The notes: generated from the sequence alone by a model not told the origin. DNA of 64,000 bases from Larkinella bovis (GCF_042655385.1 NZ_JBHSMA010000010.1:122610-186609), one strand, 5' to 3'; counted from the first letter of the stretch, positions 16,963 to 25,367 are shown. A program made the numbers and translations.

Positions 16963-18627
16963 ATGAGTGATTCTGTATTCCGGAAAAAATCAGTAGTAAA
17001 AGCCGTAGCTGAGGTCGATGAAGGAAGTTCGTCGCACATGAACAAAGTCCTGGGCGTTCGCGACCTCACCTCGTTCGGGATTGCAGCCATCATCGGCGCC
17101 GGAATTTTCAGTACCATCGGCCGGGCCAGCGTTAACGGCGGGCCCGCGGTTTCGCTGTTGTTTGTGTTTACCGCCATTGCCTGCGTGTTTACGGCCCTCA
17201 GCTATGCGCAGTTTGCTTCCACCGTGCCGGTGAGCGGGAGTGCCTATACCTACGCCTATGTGTCGTTCGGGGAGATCTTTGCCTGGATCATCGGCTGGGC
17301 GCTGATTCTGGAATACGCCGTCAGTAACATGGTGGTGGCCATTTCGTGGTCGGAATACTTTACGTCGATGCTGGAAGGTTTCGGTGTCCATTTTCCGGGG
17401 TATTGGGCAACCGACTATGGGTCGGCGGCCCGGGCCTACGCGGAGGTGCAGGCCAGTACCGCGCCGGGTAGTTTGCCCGCCAGCACGCAGGAACTGGCGC
17501 AGGCTTTTCGGGATGCCCCCACGCTCGGCGGTCTGAAACTCATTGCGGATCTTCCCGCCGGGGTGATTACCGTGCTCATTACTGCCCTAGTCTACGTCGG
17601 GATTAAGGAGTCCCGGACGGCCAGCAACATTCTGGTGGTGCTCAAACTGGCCGTGATCGGGCTGGTCATTGGGGCCGGCGCTTTTTACGTTAAACCCGAA
17701 AACTGGTCGCCGTTTGCGCCCAATGGCGTTGGTGGTGTCCTGAGCGGGGTAGCGTCGGTGTTTTTTGCTTTCATCGGTTTTGACTCGATTTCGACGACCG
17801 CCGAAGAGTGCCGGAATCCGCAGCGGGATCTGCCGCGGGCCATGATTTACTGCCTGATCATCTGTACGGTTTTGTACGTCCTGATTACGCTGGTACTGAC
17901 CGGAATGGTCAATTACAAAGAACTGGGTGTTGATGATCCGCTGGCGTATGTTTTCCAGAAGGTCGATCTGAATTTCGTGGCGGGAATTATTTCGGTCAGC
18001 GCGGTGGTGGCCATTACGAGTGCTTTGCTCGTTTTTCAACTGGGACAACCGCGGATCTGGATGACCATGAGCCGGGATGGGCTGTTGTGGCCGCGGTTCT
18101 CGAAAATCCATCCGCGTTATCGGACGCCTTCCTTTTCAACCATCGTTACCGGTTTTCTGGTCGCCGTGCCGTCGTTGTTTATGGATATGCAGTTTTTCAT
18201 CGACCTGACCAGCGTGGGGACTTTCTTCGCGTTTATTCTGGTTTGCGGAGGTATCCTGTATTTAGACGCCAAAGGCCTTTCCAGCCAGTCGAAGTTTAAA
18301 GTGCCGTACATTAACGGTAAGTATATCATCGGCCTGTTGTTGATTCTTACCGTGTTTCTGGTGGCACGGTCGGGCCATCTTTTCAGCGGCATTGAAGAAA
18401 AACCGCTGCTGGCATTTTTCTGGCTCACCTGGGTGATTCTGGCCGTTCTGGCGTTCCGCTCCAATTTCTCGCTGCTGCCGGTTTTGGGTATTCTCACCAA
18501 TTTATACCTCATGACCGAACTGGGCATCAGCAACTGGCTCATCTTTGTGATCTGGCTGGTGATTGGGCTACTCATTTACTTCTCGTACGGGTACCGGAAA
18601 AGCCGGTTAGCTACGCTTCAGGGCTAG
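16963..18627 (+). CDS. APC-family amino acid permease
   Basis: This 554-aa inner-membrane transporter has at least 12 hydrophobic helices. The first helix carries SFGIAAIIGAGIFSTIG, the unwound glycine-rich motif of APC transporters. The FFAFIGFDSISTTAEECRNPQRDLPRAM segment (its key part FDSISTTAEE) is the conserved cytoplasmic loop of the cationic amino acid transporter group (YfnA/CAT-like). It is a likely proton-coupled or exchange transporter; the substrate is not determinable from sequence. The final hydrophobic helices and a basic tail (YRKSRL) end the protein. Confidence 0.9.
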   Translation: MSDSVFRKKSVVKAVAEVDEGSSSHMNKVLGVRDLTSFGIAAIIGAGIFSTIGRASVNGGPAVSLLFVFTAIACVFTALSYAQFASTVPVSGSAYTYAYVSFGEIFAWIIGWALILEYAVSNMVVAISWSEYFTSMLEGFGVHFPGYWATDYGSAARAYAEVQASTAPGSLPASTQELAQAFRDAPTLGGLKLIADLPAGVITVLITALVYVGIKESRTASNILVVLKLAVIGLVIGAGAFYVKPENWSPFAPNGVGGVLSGVASVFFAFIGFDSISTTAEECRNPQRDLPRAMIYCLIICTVLYVLITLVLTGMVNYKELGVDDPLAYVFQKVDLNFVAGIISVSAVVAITSALLVFQLGQPRIWMTMSRDGLLWPRFSKIHPRYRTPSFSTIVTGFLVAVPSLFMDMQFFIDLTSVGTFFAFILVCGGILYLDAKGLSSQSKFKVPYINGKYIIGLLLILTVFLVARSGHLFSGIEEKPLLAFFWLTWVILAVLAFRSNFSLLPVLGILTNLYLMTELGISNWLIFVIWLVIGLLIYFSYGYRKSRLATLQG

Positions 18628-18876
18628 GGGTATCCCGATGCGCTCGGTACCGTAAGGGGGCGATTTGCAGCTATTCCTTCTTTTAGCCTACCTTCTGTCG
18701 GACCTCAGAGAAAATTACGATAAATCATTAGTTGATTGTACAGTCAATAATAATTCTGACTATATTGTGCCCGGAAAAGTCAGGCTGATTGCCAGACAGA
18801 AGGGACAAAGAATACCCGCAGCAAGGTCTTTTCCAGAAGGCTCTACTTAATCTTTACATCTCGCAATAGTGCAGAA

Positions 18877-18907
18877 AGCCTGAAGGGTTTCCCTTTAGGC
18901 TTTTTTG
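18877..18907 (+). terminator. Rho-independent terminator
   Basis: AGCCTGAAGGG (18877-18887) pairs with CCCTTTAGGCT (18891-18901) across a TTT loop with one mismatch, followed by a run of T. It is placed to end rightward transcripts from the permease. Confidence 0.75.
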
Positions 18908-18910
18908 ATG

Positions 18911-18949
18911 GGAAACAAAAAGCGGTTCGGCAGTGAATTGCCGAACCGC
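18911..18949 (-). terminator. Rho-independent terminator for the zinc metallopeptidase gene
   Basis: A perfect 11-bp stem is formed by GCGGTTCGGCA (18922-18932) and TGCCGAACCGC (18939-18949) with a 6-nt loop. On the minus strand it is followed by TTTTTGTTT. It lies 21 nt after the stop codon of the metallopeptidase gene. Confidence 0.85.
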
Positions 18950-18970
18950 CCGGTATAGAAGGACGAGTGA

Positions 18971-19657
18971 TTAGTCACTTCGACGACCGCCCATCAGCAG
19001 ACTGGCGTAGTAGAGCAAGGTAGCCAGTGAACCGAGGGCCGCAACGACGTAGGTCATAGCCGCCCACCAGAGGGCGTCTTTGGCATAACCGTATTCCCGC
19101 TGGTTAACAATGTTCCGGTTTTGTACCCAGGCCAAAGCCCGACGGCTGGCGTCGAACTCGACAGGCAGCGTTACGAAACTGAACAGGGTCGTAACGGCAA
19201 ACAAGGCTACCCCAACGGCCAGCGGAATGATCGTGGTGTTGATCAACAGAATTCCGATCAGGATAATCCATTGCAGATAACTGGATGAAATCGTCAGGAA
19301 CGGTACCATCGCCGAACGGAATTTAAGCGGTCCGTAGGCCGTTGCGTGTTGCACGGCGTGACCGCATTCGTGAGCCGCAACGGCTGCTGCGGCCACACTT
19401 CGACCGTAATAGACGTCGGCACTCAGGTTAACGGTTTTGTCCTGCGGGTTATAGTGGTCGGTTAGCATCCCTTCGACCGACAGGACGCGAACGTCGTAAA
19501 TGTTGTTTTCCTGAAGCATTCGCTCGGCAATATCCTTACCGCTCAGACCGTTGCTCAGTCCGATTTGTGAATACTCGTTAAACTTACTTCTCAGCCGCCA
19601 GCTAACACCGGCACTGAGGAGAGCGAAAATGATGAAAATAATCCAGATTCCAGGCAT
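18971..19657 (-). CDS. Membrane zinc metallopeptidase (YugP-like)
   Basis: This 228-aa integral membrane protein has an N-terminal helix (about 3-20), the zinc-binding motif HECGH at 96-100 inside AAHECGHAVQHA, and three further hydrophobic helices (about 117-140, 143-167 and 195-222). This matches the neutral zinc metallopeptidase family related to Bacillus YugP. The motif FVTLPVEFDASRRAL between helices is highly conserved in that family. Its substrate is unknown. It is a single gene with its own terminator. Confidence 0.88.
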   Translation of the reverse strand: MPGIWIIFIIFALLSAGVSWRLRSKFNEYSQIGLSNGLSGKDIAERMLQENNIYDVRVLSVEGMLTDHYNPQDKTVNLSADVYYGRSVAAAAVAAHECGHAVQHATAYGPLKFRSAMVPFLTISSSYLQWIILIGILLINTTIIPLAVGVALFAVTTLFSFVTLPVEFDASRRALAWVQNRNIVNQREYGYAKDALWWAAMTYVVAALGSLATLLYYASLLMGGRRSD

Positions 19658-19807
19658 GATTCAATAAAACCGGGTCGCCGGCACGATTAAGTTAAGGTTA
19701 AACAGTAGTGTGGAGCACTCTATCGAATAAACAAATATCGGTAAAAAAACAGTTCCTTGTTCATCCCGGCCCACAACCGCTGATCCCGGTTTTGGGAAGT
19801 CCGTCAC

Positions 19808-20290
19808 TCAGCGATAGGCTTCCCGGATTTTGCCAATGAGCGCCGTAGTGGAGTAACCCGCCACGAGCGGAATGGTTTCGACCCGTCCGCCGTTTTGCAG
19901 CACCAAATCGGCACCCACAATGTCGGCGATGGCGTAATCATTGCCCTTTACCAGCACATCCGGTTTTAGGGCCTGAATCAGTTCGAGCGGAGTTGGTTCG
20001 TCGAACAGAACCACGGCATCGATAAACGCGAGCGAAGCCATCAGCCGGGCACGGGCGTATTCGTTAACCACCGGGCGCAGGGGGCCTTTGATCCGGCTCA
20101 CGGACGCATCCGTATTCAGACCCAGTATTAATTTGTCGCCGAACTGGCGCGCTTTTTCGAGGTAATCGACGTGTCCCAGGTGCAGAATATCGAAGCAGCC
20201 GTTCGTAAACACAAGGCGCTTTCCTTCCGTATGCCAGCGGTCGGCCCATTCAACAGCCTGCGGACGCGTCAGAATTTTGGATTCAGTCAT
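19808..20290 (-). CDS. rfaE2: D-glycero-beta-D-manno-heptose 1-phosphate adenylyltransferase
   Basis: This 160-aa nucleotidyltransferase makes ADP-heptose for the LPS core from heptose 1-phosphate and ATP in the cytosol. The HIGH-like motif is in FTNGCFDILHLGHVDYL. Other family landmarks are LGLNTDASVSRIKGP, DVLVKGNDY and the C-terminal GYSTTALIGKI. It corresponds to the C-terminal half of the fused E. coli HldE, so a separate kinase (RfaE1) must be encoded elsewhere. The ATG at 20290 is preferred over an in-frame GTG at 20299. It is the last gene of a leftward group that includes the flippase-like gene; a heptad-repeat element lies just upstream. Confidence 0.92.
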   Translation of the reverse strand: MTESKILTRPQAVEWADRWHTEGKRLVFTNGCFDILHLGHVDYLEKARQFGDKLILGLNTDASVSRIKGPLRPVVNEYARARLMASLAFIDAVVLFDEPTPLELIQALKPDVLVKGNDYAIADIVGADLVLQNGGRVETIPLVAGYSTTALIGKIREAYR

Positions 20291-20323
20291 ACTAATCACT
20301 AATCTTACTGGGGTTGGAGGGGT

Positions 20324-20492
20324 TGATGCTGGATACTAGATGCTAGATGTTTTTGATACTGGATGCTAGATACGGGCTGTTTTTTGGGCTCATCTAACGA
20401 TCCAGCATCCAGCATCAAAACCATCCAGTATCCAAAATCTAGCATCCAGTTCATCCAGAACGTCCAACTCATCCGGCATCGGAACCATCCAG
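20324..20492. repeat. Heptad-repeat hairpin element A (GATRCTR dialect)
   Basis: The left arm is a run of 7-nt units: GATGCTG, GATACTA, GATGCTA, GATGTTT, then GATACTG, GATGCTA, GATACGG (20325-20375). The right arm has the complementary units CATCTAA, then CATCCAG, TATCCAA, CATCCAG and variants (20391 to about 20492). The right arm runs into the 3' end of the flippase gene and encodes its last residues. Confidence 0.75.
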
Positions 20493-21515
20493 GTTAACGA
20501 CCGGCTGTGTTTTTGGTTGCGGACTACGACCTTTCAGCATCACGATCAGAAAACTGACGGCACCCAGGACAACGACGTAGAACCATTGTGTAAACAGCAT
20601 CAGCGTGGCTAGCGTCGCACCTTCCTGGTGGCTCAGGCCGTAGAGTGCCAGGGCCGCCCCGACCAGAATATTGAAGGCTCCGGCTCCGCCCTGCACGGGG
20701 GCAGCCATACCGATGGCGCCCATAATCAGGATGGTCAGGCCAGCCCGCCAGCCCAGGTCGGCGGTTTGCGGCATGGCCCAGAAGAGCACAAACGACATGA
20801 AATAATACATCGTCCAGATCAAAACCGTATGGAACACAAACGCGCCGGGGTTTTTCAGTTTCCGGATGCTTAGCAGGCCCTCCAGCAAGCCCCGAATAAA
20901 TTTTTCAACGCGCTGGTAGAACGGTTTCTGGCGGAGGATTTCCTTGTAGCGGTTATAGAAATACCAGACCATCACGGCCAAACCGAGCAGGCAACCGCCC
21001 AGCAGGACCAGTAACCAGGTGTTGTCGGCCAGCCTGGAGGCTCCGCTGAATTTGGACGAGAAAAAATCCATCAGAAACGTACTGAGCCGGTTGAACTCGA
21101 TCAGAAACGTGGCGCCAATGAGCAGCACCAGCATCATTACATCAAAAATCCGTTCGGCAACCACCGTCCCGAAACTCACGTTGACAGGCACATTTTCCAG
21201 CCGGTTCAGGGTCCCGCAGCGGGTTACTTCACCCATGCGCGGCACCACCAGGTTGGCAAAATAGCCCGTCAGAACCGCCAGCGTGGCATTAAACTGGGCG
21301 GGTCGATAGCCCACAACCGGTTCGAGCAGCAAGCTCCAGCGATAGGCCCGGCTCCAGTGCGCAACGACGGTCAGCAAACCGGAAACGACAATCCAGCGGT
21401 AATCCGCCTTGCTGAACGCATCGAACATGGCCGCCCGGTCCACATCCTTGAAAACGTACCAGAGCAAAACGCCCGCGATACCCAGGGAGATTCCGTACTT
21501 TACGATGTTTTTCAA
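20469..21515 (-). CDS. Flippase-like integral membrane protein (YbhN/UPF0104 family)
   Basis: This 348-aa protein has about eight hydrophobic helices. Family motifs include AHWSRAYRWSLLLEP after the second helix, LVVPRMGEVTRCGTLNR, SFGTVVAERIFDVMML, and APVQGGAGAFNI near the sixth helix. These define the lysylphosphatidylglycerol synthase-type transmembrane domain, seen also without the soluble synthase half in proteins thought to move lipids or lipid-linked sugars. No catalytic domain is attached here, so a transport role is likelier than aminoacyl transfer. It lies between panD and rfaE2 on the same strand. The C-terminal residues (NLDGSDAG) are encoded by repeat-like DNA. Confidence 0.85.
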   Translation of the reverse strand: MKNIVKYGISLGIAGVLLWYVFKDVDRAAMFDAFSKADYRWIVVSGLLTVVAHWSRAYRWSLLLEPVVGYRPAQFNATLAVLTGYFANLVVPRMGEVTRCGTLNRLENVPVNVSFGTVVAERIFDVMMLVLLIGATFLIEFNRLSTFLMDFFSSKFSGASRLADNTWLLVLLGGCLLGLAVMVWYFYNRYKEILRQKPFYQRVEKFIRGLLEGLLSIRKLKNPGAFVFHTVLIWTMYYFMSFVLFWAMPQTADLGWRAGLTILIMGAIGMAAPVQGGAGAFNILVGAALALYGLSHQEGATLATLMLFTQWFYVVVLGAVSFLIVMLKGRSPQPKTQPVVNLDGSDAG

Positions 21516-21548
21516 GGTTGGTGATGGTTAGATGGAAGGGGGTTGGTG

Positions 21549-21634
21549 GCTGGATGCTGGATGCAAGATACTAGATGTTTTGATACGGGATATTAGTAGC
21601 TCCAGGTCCTTAACCATCCAGTATCCAGCATCAT
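21549..21634. repeat. Heptad-repeat hairpin element B (GATRCTR dialect)
   Basis: Units GATGCTG, GATGCAA, GATACTA, GATGTTT (21553-21580) and GATACGG, GATATTA (21582-21595) face CATCCAG, TATCCAG and CATCATT (21615-21635). It lies between the flippase-like gene and panD, which are on the same strand. Unit order and several unit sequences match element A 1.2 kb away. Confidence 0.7.
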
Positions 21635-21982
21635 TTAAACAAGCCGGTTGTTGCTATCGGGGAAAACAACCTGCGGCTTATAGGCTTTGGCTTCTTCGGG
21701 GGTCATCATGCCGTATGAAATGATGATGATGATGTCGCCGACCTGCGCCCGCCGGGCAGCCGCGCCGTTCAGACAGATAATGCCCGAGCCGCGTTCGCCC
21801 TTGATGACGTAGGTAATCAGCCGTTCGCCATTGTTGTTGTTGACAATATGAACCTGCTCATTTTCAAGCAATCCGGCGGCATCCATCAGGTCTTCGTCAA
21901 TGGTGATGCTGCCGACGTAATTCAGTTCGGCCTGCGTCACCCGGACCCGGTGGATTTTGGATTTCATTACAGTAATAAACAT
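21635..21982 (-). CDS. panD: Aspartate 1-decarboxylase (pyruvoyl-type)
   Basis: This 115-aa enzyme decarboxylates L-aspartate to beta-alanine for pantothenate synthesis. The proenzyme self-cleaves between Gly24 and Ser25 in NYVGSITIDEDLMDAAG; the Ser becomes the pyruvoyl group. Choosing the ATG at 21982 puts this pair exactly at positions 24/25, as in the E. coli enzyme. That supports this start over an in-frame upstream codon at 22039. Substrate-binding residues lie in SKIHRVRVT and in GAAARRAQVGDIIIIISYG. It is 103 nt downstream of panC on the same strand, so a pan operon is likely. Confidence 0.95.
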   Translation of the reverse strand: MFITVMKSKIHRVRVTQAELNYVGSITIDEDLMDAAGLLENEQVHIVNNNNGERLITYVIKGERGSGIICLNGAAARRAQVGDIIIIISYGMMTPEEAKAYKPQVVFPDSNNRLV

Positions 21983-22085
21983 AGTAGTAAAGACGACCCG
22001 GTTCAAACGGACGGCCAAAATTAGTGAAAAACCGTCCATCCGTGTCAGTCACCGCAAAAACAGCCGGCGGAATGAGTTGGTTCAG

Positions 22086-22928
22086 TCAGAGAACGAGGTT
22101 GTCGATCAGCCGGGTCTGGCCCAGGTAAGCGGCAATGCAAAGCGCTGTGACTCCCGGCGCCTGCAACTGCTCGACCGGTTGCAGCGTGTCGGCGTTCGCA
22201 ATTTCGAAATACTCCAGCCGAAAAACCGGGTGCTCCTGCAAGTTGTTGATAACGGCGGTTTTGGCGGCTTCAAGCGTTCCGCCATTTTGCAAAACCGCCC
22301 GTGCGTGGCTGAGCACCTGGTAGAGAGCCGGTGCTTCCCGGCGCTCGGCGGGCGAGAGGTTGCGGTTGCGCGACGACATGGCCAGACCGTCGTCTTCCCG
22401 CACAATCGGCATCCGGACCAGTTCCAGCTGAAACCCCAGATCACGAATTAATCGTTTGACCACGGCCACCTGTTGCAGGTCTTTCTGGCCGAAATAGGCC
22501 CGGTCGGGCTGCACAATGTGGAAGAGTTTGGATACCACGATGCCGACGCCGTTGAAATGGCCGGGCCGGAAAGCCCCTTCCAGCACGGTTTCCAGTTCGC
22601 CGAAATTCAGCTTCAGCACGGGGCTGGACGGATACATTTCGTCGACCGACGGGGCAAAAACGAAATCGCAGCCGGCGGCTTCCAGCAACTGGCAATCGGC
22701 CTCGAGCGTGTGCGGGTACCGGGCCAGGTCGTCGGGGTTGTTGAACTGCGTCGGATTGACAAAGATGCTGCAAACTGTCAGGTCGTTCTGCGCCTTGCAG
22801 GCATCGACCAGGGCCATATGACCGGCGTGTAAAGCCCCCATCGTGGGAACGAGTCCAACCAATCGGCCGGCCCGGCCTTGAGAATCAAGGGCTTGCCGTA
22901 ATTCGGCAATCGTTGTGTAGAGTTGCAT
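22086..22928 (-). CDS. panC: Pantothenate synthetase (pantoate-beta-alanine ligase)
   Basis: This 280-aa enzyme condenses pantoate with beta-alanine, using ATP via a pantoyl-adenylate. The nucleotidyltransferase motif is PTMGALHAGHMALV (about 28-41). Other hallmarks are SIFVNPTQFN, the ARYPHTLEADCQLLE segment, GHFNGVGIVVSKLFHIVQPDRAYFGQKD (its core is YFGQKD), and MSSRNRNLSP, the KMSK-like ATP loop. It is upstream of panD, whose product beta-alanine is its substrate. Its start is divergent from the starch-synthase-like gene. Confidence 0.96.
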   Translation of the reverse strand: MQLYTTIAELRQALDSQGRAGRLVGLVPTMGALHAGHMALVDACKAQNDLTVCSIFVNPTQFNNPDDLARYPHTLEADCQLLEAAGCDFVFAPSVDEMYPSSPVLKLNFGELETVLEGAFRPGHFNGVGIVVSKLFHIVQPDRAYFGQKDLQQVAVVKRLIRDLGFQLELVRMPIVREDDGLAMSSRNRNLSPAERREAPALYQVLSHARAVLQNGGTLEAAKTAVINNLQEHPVFRLEYFEIANADTLQPVEQLQAPGVTALCIAAYLGQTRLIDNLVL

Positions 22929-23038
22929 AACTGGGTTTTAAACGAACCGCCCGTTCTGCGGCAGCCGGTATTCCAGGCGCAAATTCGGCAAGAACGGCTT
23001 TGGATTGACAAAACAGGAGTTTTTCTGGCGAAAATCTA

Positions 23039-23069
23039 TTGAAATACCAGAAAAAATTGTATAATTTTG
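23039..23069 (+). promoter_or_regulatory. Bacteroidota-type promoter for the GT5-like gene
   Basis: TTG at 23039-23041 and TAATTTTG at 23062-23069 are 20 nt apart, a full match to TTG-N20-TAnnTTTG. The start of transcription is expected near 23076, about 50 nt before the ATG. Confidence 0.6.
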
Positions 23070-23127
23070 CAGATTTTTAATTTAGTCCGCTACGGCGGTT
23101 ATTTCACTAAAGCCCCCCAATCGTGCT

Positions 23128-23937
23128 ATGAGCAAACTACGGATTCTCTACGTTGCCAGTGAAATCAACCCGTTTCTACAGACCTCAGCAGTAGCCGATT
23201 TCGTTCGGAAACTCCCGCAGGCCATGCAGGAACGTGGTATGGAAATTCGCATTTTGGTACCACGTTTCGGGCTGATCAATGAGCGTAAAAACCGGCTTCA
23301 CGAAGTGGTCCGGTTATCGGGTATCAATATTACGGTAGGTGACGAGGAGAAACCGCTGATCATCAAAGTGGCCTCCATTCCTAATGCCAAGCTTCAGGTG
23401 TATTTTATTGACAACGAAGACTATTTTCAGCGGAAACACGTTTTTCTTGACAAGGATGACCGATTCTACGAGGACAACGACGAGCGGACCATTTTCTTCT
23501 GCAAAGGCGTTCTGGAAACCGTAAAGAAACTGGGCTGGTCGCCCGACATCGTTCACTGCAACGACTGGATGACGGCACTGATTCCGCTGTACCTGAAAAC
23601 CACTTACAAGAACGACCCGATGTTTAAGGATACCAAGTCGGTGTTCTCGGTGTATAATAGTTCGTTTTCGTACCGGTTCGACGACGGTCTGGTGGAAAAA
23701 GCCAAGGCCATGGATGTGGACGATGATATGCTGAAATACCTGAAATCGGCAGATTTCGACGGTTTTATCCGCATGGGCTGTACGTATGCCGATGTGGTGG
23801 TCAAAGCCGATGAAGATTATAGCGAGAGTCTAAATAGTATTTTGAATGATTTGTCCAACAAGAAAGTTGAACTCACCGAAGAAGGCCAGGAAGTTGCTGA
23901 TCAATACTACAATCTTTACACGGAACTGGCGGGATAG
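23128..23937 (+). CDS. Starch/glycogen-synthase-like protein, N-terminal GT5 domain only
   Basis: This 269-aa protein resembles only the N-terminal Rossmann half of glycogen or starch synthases. Recognisable parts are RILYVASEINPF at the start, IRILVPRFGLIN, FIDNEDYF, and WSPDIVHCNDWMTALIPLYLK, the acceptor-side motif. It lacks the whole C-terminal half that binds ADP-glucose. The KTGGL motif, whose Lys contacts the donor, is replaced by LQTSAV (Q18 in place of Lys). It is therefore probably not a glycosyltransferase in its own right. It may be a regulatory or scaffold protein. Its stop overlaps the frame of the DUF4270 gene, suggesting translational coupling. Confidence 0.85.
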   Translation: MSKLRILYVASEINPFLQTSAVADFVRKLPQAMQERGMEIRILVPRFGLINERKNRLHEVVRLSGINITVGDEEKPLIIKVASIPNAKLQVYFIDNEDYFQRKHVFLDKDDRFYEDNDERTIFFCKGVLETVKKLGWSPDIVHCNDWMTALIPLYLKTTYKNDPMFKDTKSVFSVYNSSFSYRFDDGLVEKAKAMDVDDDMLKYLKSADFDGFIRMGCTYADVVVKADEDYSESLNSILNDLSNKKVELTEEGQEVADQYYNLYTELAG

Positions 23938-25309
23938 CCGGTCGTTCAACGGCGTTCGGCTGAGTCTGCTCGCGGTTTTGGTGGCACTGGTTTCGGTGCT
24001 CGTGGCTTGCGAAGAGCCCAAAGACATTGGCCTGCCGCCCAACACGGCCATTGGGGTGTTATACACCGACACACTGACCGTCAGTACCTCGACGGTTTTG
24101 CTGGATTCGGTGGAAAACGACCGCAATCTCCTGCTGTTCGCCGGGCAGTATAATGACCCGGTTTTCGGGAAGGTGTCGGCCAAAGCCTTTGGTCAGTTAT
24201 ACGTGGAATCGGGCAATTTCAAGACCGAAACCGAAATGGTGTATGACTCACTGGTGGCCTGGGTGGGCTATACGTACGTGTACGGCGATACGACCCGGTC
24301 GCAGGAGATTTTCCTTCACCGGCTGACCGAAGATCTGGACACGGCGAAGCGGTATACCGCCAATTCGTCAGCCACCTACGAGGCTCAGCCTTTGGCCAAG
24401 TTTGAACTGACACCCACGGCCAAAGGAGGCTCCAAATACGTTAAACTGTCGGATGCGCTGGGTCGCGAACTGCTGGAGATGTCGAAAGGGTCCGGCATTA
24501 CCCAGGCTGATTTTGCGAAAAAATTCAAGGGCATTGCCCTCGTTCCCGGCGCCACGAATACGACGGTTTTTGGATTCAGCAATGGCGTAGTCTACCTTGA
24601 ACTGTATTACCACAGTGCCGCCGATACGACCAAAAAGCTGGCAACCGACTTTTCAACGAACCGGGCCCGGCCTTCGTTTAGCCAGATCAAGGTGGATCGG
24701 TCGGGTACGAAGCTGGCGGGTCTGAGCGTCAGCAAACCGCTGACAGCCTCGGCAACGGGGGGCGAAATGTTTTTGCAGGGCGCCACGGGGGTCACCACCA
24801 AAGTCTCGTTCCCGACCATCGAAAACCTGAAAAAAGAATCGGGCCGGATTGCCATCAACCGGGCGGAACTGCAGTTTTTTGTCAAGGGAGGCAGCCCCGG
24901 CGGACCCGTAACCTCCGTGGTGTCGCTGGCGCAGACCGACGCGAATAACCACGTGCTGTATACCCCCGAACCCGGCACGGGAACCCGGCTTTACCACCTG
25001 GTACAAACGCAGGCCGGTACGTTTCAGTCGGCCAACAAGTGGTACTACCCGCAGATTGTTGGGTATAGTTCCCGCATGAAAACGTATACGTTCGACCTGA
25101 CGACCTATCTGCAGGCGCTGCTGGTCGGGTTTGCGCCGAATAATGGGTTGGTTCTGTTTCCGCTCTCGACCACTTCGCTGGTGCAAACCAGTTCGATTGG
25201 TACACCGCAGTATCTCTCGCAGCCGTACATTTATAATCAGCTAAACGGATCGGTTTTAAGCGGGCCGACCAGCGCAAAACTGGTTGTCTTTTACACGTAT
25301 ACACCGTAA
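23846..25309 (+). CDS. DUF4270 family lipoprotein
   Basis: This is a DUF4270-type secreted protein of up to 487 aa. A hydrophobic segment LLAVLVALVSVLVAC gives a lipobox with the Cys followed by EEPKDIGLP, as usual for the family. The body is beta-rich, with typical segments LLDSVENDRNLLLFAGQYNDPVFG and a C-terminal RAELQFF...YTFDLTTYLQALL region. The first ATG (23846) lies 92 nt inside the preceding gene; TTG codons at 23867 and 23894 are alternatives, and the exact start is uncertain. In any case the signal begins before or near the end of the upstream gene, so the two overlap. The function of DUF4270 proteins is unknown. Confidence 0.82.
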   Translation: MICPTRKLNSPKKARKLLINTTIFTRNWRDSRSFNGVRLSLLAVLVALVSVLVACEEPKDIGLPPNTAIGVLYTDTLTVSTSTVLLDSVENDRNLLLFAGQYNDPVFGKVSAKAFGQLYVESGNFKTETEMVYDSLVAWVGYTYVYGDTTRSQEIFLHRLTEDLDTAKRYTANSSATYEAQPLAKFELTPTAKGGSKYVKLSDALGRELLEMSKGSGITQADFAKKFKGIALVPGATNTTVFGFSNGVVYLELYYHSAADTTKKLATDFSTNRARPSFSQIKVDRSGTKLAGLSVSKPLTASATGGEMFLQGATGVTTKVSFPTIENLKKESGRIAINRAELQFFVKGGSPGGPVTSVVSLAQTDANNHVLYTPEPGTGTRLYHLVQTQAGTFQSANKWYYPQIVGYSSRMKTYTFDLTTYLQALLVGFAPNNGLVLFPLSTTSLVQTSSIGTPQYLSQPYIYNQLNGSVLSGPTSAKLVVFYTYTP

Positions 25310-25317
25310 AACCGTAA

Positions 25318-25367
25318 CCAGCAATAAAAAAGCCAGCTCATTCGTGGGCTGGCTTTTTTATTGCTGG
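25318..25367. terminator. Strong bidirectional terminator
   Basis: A perfect 20-bp stem is formed by 25318-25337 and 25348-25367 with a 10-nt loop. Runs of A and T flank the GCCAGC/GCTGGC core, so it can work in either direction. It follows the DUF4270 stop by 9 nt. Confidence 0.9.

Larger units (their letters stand above)
18628..18970. other. Intergenic region with two terminators
   Basis: There is no convincing gene. A 61-codon frame from a TTG at 18665 has no family resemblance and weak composition. The left part contains a near-palindrome TTGATTGTACAGTCAA. The right part holds two back-to-back terminators that separate the permease from the convergent zinc metallopeptidase gene. Confidence 0.5.

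Noticed and set aside
18665..18850. 61-codon frame from a TTG after the permease
   Set aside because: No start context, no family pattern, and it ends just before a terminator that belongs to the permease.
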